NCBI GenBank assembly: GCA_017889845.1
Contig: JAGGAJ010000093.1
Coordinates: 1-7,070, forward strand
Length of the DNA: 7,070 nucleotides
Origin: Deltaproteobacteria bacterium
Lineage (GTDB): Bacteria; Desulfobacterota; Deferrimicrobia; Deferrimicrobiales; Deferrimicrobiaceae
Reading direction: 5' to 3'
Shown piece after piece: positions 1 through 5,301 of this stretch (within the stretch, counting starts at the first letter, position 1; the number at the start of each line of letters is the position of its first letter). Position numbers and translations under genes: made by a program. The notes under the pieces were generated by a model that was not told the origin of the DNA, ran no database searches, and was given only the letters and a program-made list of their open reading frames with translations.

Positions 1-228
1 CTCCTCGTCGATCCGCTCCTGGCCCTGGCGGATCGCGTCGTAGCGCGCGATCGTGGCGAGCCGCTGGGGGATGGCCGCGCGGTTCCTCAGGTACTCCGCA
101 CGGGCCGGCAGGACGCCCCACTTCACCCCGGCGAAACCGGCCACGCACAGGAGGCACGCCGCCACGAGCGCCCTCTCCCGGGTGGAAAGGGCGTGGAAGC
201 GCGCGGTGAGAGCCCCGAGCGGGTTCAT
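1..228 (-). CDS. gspM: Type II secretion system protein M, N-terminal part (runs off window)
   Basis: GspM is a bitopic inner-membrane protein that partners and stabilises GspL in the T2SS assembly platform. I translated the 76 codons available from the ATG at 228; the reading frame is open to the window edge, so the 3' end is missing. The visible protein has a short cytoplasmic start containing LSTRERALV, which resembles the segment just before the membrane in GspM proteins. One hydrophobic helix follows at about residues 20-40, then a charged stretch with coiled-coil character (about 43-76) entering the periplasm. The start is supported by GGGAGG about 7 nt upstream and by an ATGA overlap with the gspL stop. 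The call rests on the N-terminal pattern and on its place directly after gspL. A PilO-like protein would look similar at this length. Confidence 0.85.
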   Translation of the reverse strand, partial: MNPLGALTARFHALSTRERALVAACLLCVAGFAGVKWGVLPARAEYLRNRAAIPQRLATIARYDAIRQGQERIDEE

Positions 229-1673
229 CTCGCGCCTCCCGGGGCGGGCGGGACCGCGGGCGGCGGCACGTATTCTCCCCGTATCTTGAACCGTTCGATG
301 TTGTCGGCCTGCCGCGTGATGGGGGCCGCGAACTCCACGGAACGGAAACGGCCGTCGCGCGTCAGCGCAGGGAAGATCTCGGAGGCGGAGGAGGAATGCC
401 CCTCCAGGTCGACCTTGTGCCCCTCCAGGCGCAGCGACTGGATCCACGACCCGTTCGGCACCCGGTCCGTGACCTCCTTCAGGATCAGGAGCGTCTCCCC
501 GGCGGTGGACGTCTCCTCCCTCAGGACCGCCACCTTCGCCTGGATGCCGTCCAGGTCGGCGACGGTCTCCTCGTACGCTTCCGCGTAGGGGCGCAGGGCG
601 GCGATCTGCGCGTCGAGCCGCCGGAGATCGTACTCCGTCTTCCACGCAACGGCCGCCGGCCACGCCATGGCAAGGGCGACGGCGGCGGCGGCGGAGACCG
701 CCACGGCCGCCCTGGCCGGCCGGGACAGCTCCCCCGCGCGATGCGGCGAGAGGAGGTCCATGCTCCTCCCCGCCACGGCGGCGCCGTAGGCGCAGAGGAA
801 CGGGAGCGGATCCGCGGGGCCTTCCTGCCCCCCGGCAACGGAAAGCGCCGCGACGGCCTGCGGCATCCCTTCCCGCACCCGGAAGGAGAACCCCGCCGCG
901 CCGGGCCGGAACTCGCCCGGCGGGAACCACCCGGCGGGGGCGAACAGATCCACGGGCGCCTCTTCCGCGGGGACGGGAACGTCGGTCAGGCCGGACAGCG
1001 CGAGGGAGAGCCCCTCCGGGGGAGCCGACGCCGGCGTGGCCGTGCGGCTGCCGCAGAACACCGCCTCTCCCCCGGCGAGGACGGTCCCCTCCACCCGCCC
1101 CTCGACCCAGCGCAGGACGACCGAAAGCCCCCCGCCCTCGGTCGCCTGGGGACCGCCGAAGCGCGACACGGCGGCCGCGACTGCCCAGCCGGCGGGGACC
1201 GCCGCACCCAGGGTCAGGCCGACGCGGGAAACGGTCTCCTCCCACCGGTCGATCCAGTCGAACGGGGCCGCCGCCACGACGAGGCGGATCCTGCCGTCCA
1301 CCGCCTTTTCGGGGAGCCTTCGGTAGGCGTGGCGCATCGCGGCCGGGGCCAGGGGGAAGAGCCGCTCCAGCTCCAGCCCGACCGCTTCGCGGAGGTCCTT
1401 CTCCCGCATGGGGGGAAACGCGGCGCGGGCCATATGGACGCGATCCGCGGGGAGGACCAGGAACGCCCGGGCGCCGACGAGGCCGTTCCGGGCGACGAAG
1501 TCGCCGAGCACGCCTTCCGCCTCCCCGAAGCGGGCGTCCTCCCGCTCGGCGCGGAAGTCGTGCGACAGCGGCGGGAGCGCGACGGTGCGGCCGCCCACCC
1601 CGACACGGACCGCGACGACGCAGAGGCGCCCTCCGGACGGGTCGATCCCGACGACCGCCTGGAACCGTCTCAC
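225..1673 (-). CDS. gspL: Type II secretion system protein L (GspL), PilM/PilN-like build
   Basis: GspL links the cytoplasmic ATPase GspE to the inner membrane and pairs with GspM. From the GTG at 1673 the protein has 482 residues, longer than the roughly 380-410 of well-studied GspL proteins. Residues 1 to about 310 form a cytoplasmic actin-like domain opening with VVGIDPSGG, which resembles the phosphate-1 strand-loop of PilM. A single Ala/Val-rich membrane helix lies at about 322-344. A coiled coil (about 345-388) and a periplasmic segment containing WIQSLRLEGHKVDLEG resemble PilN, and the tail is Pro-rich. The GTG start makes a 4-nt GTGA overlap with the gspK stop and has GGAGG upstream. 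An in-frame ATG at 1706 would add 11 Gly/Pro-rich residues and has no ribosome binding site. The family call is firm; the exact start is less so. Confidence 0.88.
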   Translation of the reverse strand: MRRFQAVVGIDPSGGRLCVVAVRVGVGGRTVALPPLSHDFRAEREDARFGEAEGVLGDFVARNGLVGARAFLVLPADRVHMARAAFPPMREKDLREAVGLELERLFPLAPAAMRHAYRRLPEKAVDGRIRLVVAAAPFDWIDRWEETVSRVGLTLGAAVPAGWAVAAAVSRFGGPQATEGGGLSVVLRWVEGRVEGTVLAGGEAVFCGSRTATPASAPPEGLSLALSGLTDVPVPAEEAPVDLFAPAGWFPPGEFRPGAAGFSFRVREGMPQAVAALSVAGGQEGPADPLPFLCAYGAAVAGRSMDLLSPHRAGELSRPARAAVAVSAAAAVALAMAWPAAVAWKTEYDLRRLDAQIAALRPYAEAYEETVADLDGIQAKVAVLREETSTAGETLLILKEVTDRVPNGSWIQSLRLEGHKVDLEGHSSSASEIFPALTRDGRFRSVEFAAPITRQADNIERFKIRGEYVPPPAVPPAPGGAR

Positions 1674-2581
1674 CCCTCCACCTCCCGCGGGGCCTGGTCC
1701 AGCCATCCCAGTATATTAACCGCTTTTTTCCCCCCACCGGAAATTTCCGCGAGGCACCGCACGGCGTGGGAAATCCCGGCCCCGGCGCGGCCCGTCGCGG
1801 TGATCGTGTACCGGTTCGACGCCCCTCTCCCCGCGATCAGCGCCAGCCCCTGCGAGGTCAGCAGCCCCTCCCCCACCATCGCGGCGAGCCCCGCGGGAGA
1901 GAGCGGGGGGTCCGCGGCGCGCCGCTCCACGATCTGCGCGGCTCCCTCGGGGGTGATCCCGGGCAGCGACCGAAGGACGACCTCCGGCGCCAGGAGGTAG
2001 CTGACCTGCGGTGAGGTCCCGTTCACGGTGAACACGCGGGAGAGGAACCGGTCGAACAGTTCCGGGGTCACCCCCCTCACGAACCGCAGTTCATCGATCG
2101 AGAGGAGTTTCCCGTTCCTCGGCAGCAGCGGCTCCGGCAGTTTCGCGTAGTCGGGGGCTTCCGCCCCCCGCGCGCGCGGATTGTCGTCATCGTCCCGCCA
2201 GTCGAGGATGGCGTCCCGCAGCCCTTCCGCCCCGTCGTCCGGCAGGCCCGCTTTCCGCAGCATCTCAAGGAGCACGCCTTCCGCCACGAAATTGATGTCC
2301 ACCTTCCCGTTCTCGCTCTCGACGCGGACCACGTAGGAGGAGTCCCCTTCCTCCCCCGCGATCTCCGTCCGCATCACGTTGTCCGCCGGGACGGTGGACA
2401 GGAGCGCGACCGCCCGCATCACGCCGGTGCGCGCCTGGAAATACGCCCGCACGTCGTCCACCCCGTTCCGCGCCGCCTGCGCCTCCGTGCGCATGGAGAG
2501 GGAAAATCCCAGCGCCAGCGTCCCCAGGAGGAGCAGGGCCCACAGGACCAGCAGTTGGGCGATCCCCCTTTTCCCCCTCAT
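1670..2581 (-). CDS. gspK: Type II secretion system minor pseudopilin GspK
   Basis: GspK is the large minor pseudopilin that sits at the pseudopilus tip with GspI and GspJ. The 303-residue protein starts with a short basic leader, MRGKRG, then the hydrophobic helix IAQLLVLWALLLLG; prepilin peptidase should cut after Gly6. Mature position 5 is Leu rather than the Glu found in other pseudopilins, which is characteristic of GspK. Further signatures are YFQARTGVMRAVALL (about 47-61), the acidic DWRDDDDNPRARGAE at about 127-141, matching the family's metal-binding region, and LLSIDELRFVRGVTPELFDR at about 159-178. LRSLPGITPEGAAQIVERR near 203-221 looks like a helix-hairpin-helix-type segment. The length is normal. 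The ATG overlaps the gspJ stop (ATGA), with GGAGG about 9 nt upstream. The last codons contain an unusual AT-rich patch described under 1713-1718. Confidence 0.95.
   Translation of the reverse strand: MRGKRGIAQLLVLWALLLLGTLALGFSLSMRTEAQAARNGVDDVRAYFQARTGVMRAVALLSTVPADNVMRTEIAGEEGDSSYVVRVESENGKVDINFVAEGVLLEMLRKAGLPDDGAEGLRDAILDWRDDDDNPRARGAEAPDYAKLPEPLLPRNGKLLSIDELRFVRGVTPELFDRFLSRVFTVNGTSPQVSYLLAPEVVLRSLPGITPEGAAQIVERRAADPPLSPAGLAAMVGEGLLTSQGLALIAGRGASNRYTITATGRAGAGISHAVRCLAEISGGGKKAVNILGWLDQAPREVEG
1713..1718 (-). promoter_or_regulatory. Possible -10-like element before the alternative gspL ATG
   Basis: Inside the last gspK codons the minus strand reads TAATATAC, then four bases, then the in-frame ATG at 1706. 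The TAATAT hexamer sits at -12 to -7 relative to that ATG and matches TATAAT at four of six positions. It stands out in G+C-rich surroundings and uses the AT-rich codons AAT and ATA. I see no -35 match 17 bp upstream; that spacer is a G6A6 tract plus five bases. It could be an internal promoter for a leaderless gspL transcript, or only the codons of a conserved GspK C-terminus. Confidence 0.2.
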
Positions 2582-3231
2582 CCGCCGAACCCTCCCCCCG
2601 CGGGGATCGGGACGACGAAGGCGTTCTCCCGGGGGCCGTCATCCCCCGGGGCGGTGAACGTAAGCCGCACGGCTGCGGGGAGGCGGCCGGGCTCCTGCGG
2701 CTCCCACGCGGGAAGCCATTCCCACGTTCCGTCCTGCGCGGGCCCCTCGGAGTAGGTGAAGGAGACCTCCGTCGCCCCCGGGACCAGGATCCGCGCCCCC
2801 TCCGTCCCGTCCCAGTTTTCCGCTCCCCCGGGGCGGAATGGCGACGCCGTCGCCACCGCGAGCCCGCCGCCCTCGCCGGAACGCTCGAAGAAGGAGATCA
2901 GCCGCATCCCGCCGCCTGCGAAGGTGGCGGGGGCGAGCGCGGTGAGGAACCGGAGCTTCCTCCCCTCGCCGGAGAAGTAGACGGCTGCTTTGCCCTCCGC
3001 AGCGAGCGGCATGGGATCCAGCGAACGGATGGCGCGCTCCACGATCCCCACCGCGGCGCGCAGGCGGGACGCATCCCGTGCGACCGCCTCCCCCCGCTCG
3101 ATCGACCCCGAGGCGAGCCGGATCCCGACCGCCACGCTCCCCGCGATCAGCGCGAGGATCGCGAGGGCCGCGACCAGCTCCAGGAGCGTGAAGCCGCGGG
3201 CGTTGCCCCGCGGGCGCCGGTTACGCTCCAC
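2578..3231 (-). CDS. gspJ: Type II secretion system minor pseudopilin GspJ
   Basis: GspJ is a minor pseudopilin of the tip complex with GspI and GspK. The 217-residue protein has a 13-residue basic leader ending in Gly, followed by FTLLELVAALAILALI: the prepilin peptidase site with Glu at mature position 5. The following DASRLRAAVGIVERAIRSLD and the C-terminal WLPAWEPQEPGRLPAAVRLT fit the GspJ pattern, in which a strand near the end carries LPxxVR(L). The frame is open further upstream, but I chose the GTG at 3231. It gives a leader of normal length and has AAGGAG exactly 7 nt upstream, while the longer reading adds an Arg/Gly-rich stretch that is the out-of-frame translation of gspI. It overlaps the gspI end by 11 nt and ends in an ATGA overlap with gspK. 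Confidence 0.93.
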   Translation of the reverse strand: MERNRRPRGNARGFTLLELVAALAILALIAGSVAVGIRLASGSIERGEAVARDASRLRAAVGIVERAIRSLDPMPLAAEGKAAVYFSGEGRKLRFLTALAPATFAGGGMRLISFFERSGEGGGLAVATASPFRPGGAENWDGTEGARILVPGATEVSFTYSEGPAQDGTWEWLPAWEPQEPGRLPAAVRLTFTAPGDDGPRENAFVVPIPAGGGFGG

Positions 3232-3622
3232 CGCCCTGCTCCTTCCGGTGCCAGCGCGTCGCGGAGAGGTGCACCGCCTGCTCGTCCGCGCCGTCCCTCC
3301 ACGACACGGTGACGCGGACCCGTACCTCGTCGTACGGTGTCTCCTCCACCTGCGGCATGATCGACGTCGCGACCTCCCACCGGTACCGGTCCCCGAAGGC
3401 CCCACGTTCCACCCCCTCGACCGGGTTGGGGACCAGAAGCGCCTCCTCCATCCGCTGGCGGGCGTAGATGGAGGACGCCGAGGCGTCGCGCGAGCCCGCG
3501 GCCAGGCGCAGCGCGCCGGAATACAGCTGGAACACGGCGACGATCCCCGCGGCGAAGAGGGCCATCGCTACGATCACCTCGAGCAGGGTGAATCCCCGTT
3601 CCGCCCCCCGCCGCGCCGTCAC
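3221..3622 (-). CDS. gspI: Type II secretion system minor pseudopilin GspI
   Basis: GspI is a minor pseudopilin thought to nucleate the tip complex with GspJ and GspK. The 133-residue protein carries a 10-residue leader (VTARRGAERG, initiating Val read as Met) and then FTLLEVIVAMALFAAGIVAV, a classic type III signal with Glu at mature position 5. The mature part includes ARQRMEEALL and GAFGDRYRWEVATS, both close to GspI consensus stretches, and a C-terminal VRVRVTVSWRDG strand. The length is typical for the family. The frame is open upstream, but the GTG at 3622 gives the correct leader, overlaps the gspH stop as GTGA and has GGAGG about 7 nt upstream. It ends in TAA inside the first codons of gspJ. 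Confidence 0.94.
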   Translation of the reverse strand: MTARRGAERGFTLLEVIVAMALFAAGIVAVFQLYSGALRLAAGSRDASASSIYARQRMEEALLVPNPVEGVERGAFGDRYRWEVATSIMPQVEETPYDEVRVRVTVSWRDGADEQAVHLSATRWHRKEQGGGA

Positions 3623-4062
3623 GTCCCCGCCTCCACGATCCCCGTGAGGGGGTCCACGGTCACCCGGATCCGGCCGCCGTCCGGAAGCGTCACCGTCACC
3701 TCGGCCTCTTCCGCGCTGCCGTCCGGGAAGAAGAGCACGCGCGCACCGCCGCGCTCCTTCCGGTCGCCGACGACCCGCACCCCCCCCCAACCGACCGTGT
3801 CCGGCAGGCGCCGCAGGGACGCCTCGTTGTCGATCCCGTACTCCCCCTTCTCGAGGTCGAAGGCGACCGATCGGACCTGCCCTCCCGCAACTGCGAGGGA
3901 GCGGGCTCGCGCGAGGGTGGCGCGGACCTCCGAGGCGCCGGAGCGCAGCCGCGCGGAGGCGATCGTCCGGGAGAAGGAGGGGGCGGCCAGCGCCGCGAGG
4001 GCCGCGAGGATGGCCAGCACGACGATCAGTTCGACCAGGGTGAAGCCCGCGGGCCGGCGCAT
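3619..4062 (-). CDS. gspH: Type II secretion system minor pseudopilin GspH (FimT-like)
   Basis: GspH is a minor pseudopilin that binds the GspI-J-K tip. The 147-residue protein begins MRRPAG, then FTLVELIVVLAILAALAALA with Glu at mature position 5. After the helix, SGASEVRATLARARSLAVAGG matches the GspH/FimT pattern of a second helix with ARSxA before a beta-rich domain (AFDLEKGEYGID, VLFFPDGSAEEAEVTV). It is not GspG: the YPT-type loop and the C-terminal calcium-site region of the major pseudopilin are absent. The start is the ATG at 4062, whose first base is the last base of the gspF stop (TGATG). Only a weak GAGG lies about 11 nt upstream, which fits termination-reinitiation. The frame stays open far upstream inside gspF, but that stretch is an out-of-frame shadow. 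Residues 92-95 are encoded across a nine-G run. Confidence 0.9.
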   Translation of the reverse strand: MRRPAGFTLVELIVVLAILAALAALAAPSFSRTIASARLRSGASEVRATLARARSLAVAGGQVRSVAFDLEKGEYGIDNEASLRRLPDTVGWGGVRVVGDRKERGGARVLFFPDGSAEEAEVTVTLPDGGRIRVTVDPLTGIVEAGT

Positions 4063-5285
4063 CAGAACGGGACCTCGTTGAGCCGGAAGATGGCGAGGAA
4101 GATCGACAGGACGATGAACCCCACGAGCAGCCCCATCCCCAGGATCACCGCCGGCTCGAGGAGCGTGAGGAAGTTCTTCAGGCTGCGCCGCGCCGTGTCC
4201 TCGTAGCTGTCCGCCACGGATTCGAGCATGGCCTCGAGGCGACCGGTCTCCTCCCCCACGGCGATCATCTGGAGCGCGAGGGGCGGGAACGGCGTCGTCT
4301 CCCCGAGGGCCTGCGCCACCTTGGCGCCCCCCTGGATCCGCAGCCTCGCAGCCTCCATCCCCTCCCGGACCGCCGCGTTCCCGCTCACCTCGCGGGCGAT
4401 CACGAAGGCGGAGAGGATCGGCACGCCGCCGGTGAGCAGCGAGGAGAGCGACCGGGCGACGCGGGAAGTCTCCATCGCCGAAAGCGTTCCCCCCACCAGG
4501 GGCCAGGTCATCTTCCCGCGGTCCCAGTCCCGTCGCGCCTCCGGGCGGGAGAGGACGCTGCGCGCGAGCCACCAGGCGGCCGCGCCGACCGCAACCAGGT
4601 AGACCGCGTACTCCCGCAGGAAGGTGCTGACCCCCAGGAGGACGCGGGTGGGTAGCGGGAGCAGCACCCCCGATGCCGCGAAGACGCCGGCGAAGCGCGG
4701 GACGACGAACACCACGAGGAGGACGACAGAGAGGAGGGAGGCGACGAGCAGGATCGCCGGATAGAGGAGCGACCCGAGGAGGTTCGCGCGGAACTCCCGC
4801 GACCGCTCCATGAAGCGGTACGCCTGGTCGAGGGCGTCCTCGAGGCGGCCGGTGGCCTGGCCGGCCTGGACCATCTGGACGAGGAAGCGGCTGAAGGGAT
4901 TCCCGGGGGCCTTGCGCATCGCGTCGGAGAGGGAACTCCCCGCCCGGACGTCCCGCAGGAGGGCCGTCGCCACCGCCCCCATCGGCCCCCCGCGGAACAG
5001 TTCCGCCATCATCTCCAGGGCCCGGTCCATCGGGATCCCCGCGGAGAGGAGCGTCTTGAACCCCTGGAGGAACGGGAGGAGGTCCCTGCGCGCCGCGCGA
5101 GCCCCGCTCCCGGGGCGGGCCGCCTCTCCCTTGCGCTCCGCGCCGGCCGCCGCGGGCCACACGCGGATCGGGACGAGGTCCATCTCCCGCAGGCGGTCCG
5201 TCGCGGCCCGCTCCCCGGACGCCTCGATCACCCCTTCCGTGACCTTGCCGGAGCCGTCGGTGACCCGGTACCCGAAGACCGCCAT
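4062..5285 (-). CDS. gspF: Type II secretion system inner-membrane platform protein GspF
   Basis: GspF is the polytopic membrane protein at the centre of the T2SS platform, where it contacts GspE, GspL and the growing pseudopilus. The 407-residue length is normal. It has a small N-terminal domain (MAVFGYRVTDGSGKVTEGVI), a basic Ala/Gly linker at about 45-67, then two copies of the T2SSF helical domain. The first has FLQGFKTLLSAGIPMDRALE and VQAGQATGRLEDALD (about 139-153); the second has RVARSLSSLLTGGVPILSAF and VGEETGRLEAMLE (about 343-355). Three hydrophobic membrane segments lie at about 172-195, 226-244 and 376-400. The ATG follows the gspE stop by 16 nt, and the G-rich spacer gives only a weak ribosome binding site. 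Type IV pilus PilC is the closest alternative, excluded by the gsp neighbours. Confidence 0.96.
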   Translation of the reverse strand: MAVFGYRVTDGSGKVTEGVIEASGERAATDRLREMDLVPIRVWPAAAGAERKGEAARPGSGARAARRDLLPFLQGFKTLLSAGIPMDRALEMMAELFRGGPMGAVATALLRDVRAGSSLSDAMRKAPGNPFSRFLVQMVQAGQATGRLEDALDQAYRFMERSREFRANLLGSLLYPAILLVASLLSVVLLVVFVVPRFAGVFAASGVLLPLPTRVLLGVSTFLREYAVYLVAVGAAAWWLARSVLSRPEARRDWDRGKMTWPLVGGTLSAMETSRVARSLSSLLTGGVPILSAFVIAREVSGNAAVREGMEAARLRIQGGAKVAQALGETTPFPPLALQMIAVGEETGRLEAMLESVADSYEDTARRSLKNFLTLLEPAVILGMGLLVGFIVLSIFLAIFRLNEVPF

Positions 5286-5301
5286 CTAGTGGCCCCCGCC
5301 C

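Noticed and set aside
1724..1735. G6A6 tract near the gspK end as a programmed frameshift site (AAAAAAG)
   Set aside because: The codon frame is GGG GGG AAA AAA GCG, so the heptamer is not in the A-AAA-AAG phase needed for -1 slippage. The gspK product also reads through normally to its stop.
396..2000. Long plus-strand open frame (534 codons) opposite gspL and the end of gspK
   Set aside because: It is antisense to two confidently identified genes. Its translation is Arg/Gly/Pro-rich without domain-like hydrophobic patterning, as expected for shadow frames in very G+C-rich DNA.
3619..4062. Reading the first pseudopilin as the major pseudopilin GspG
   Set aside because: The N-terminal helix alone would allow it, but the region after the helix has the GspH/FimT ARSLA pattern and lacks the GspG YPT loop and calcium-site region.
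2990..4081. Plus-strand open frame (363 codons) opposite gspJ, gspI and gspH
   Set aside because: It lies antisense to three pseudopilin genes with clear prepilin signals. Its composition is Arg/Ser/Thr/Pro-rich and it has no recognisable motif.
4063..5160. Upstream extension of the gspH frame through gspF
   Set aside because: This part is the out-of-frame translation of gspF, rich in Gly/Arg/Pro. The gspH product has its prepilin leader at the ATG at 4062, so the extension is not used.
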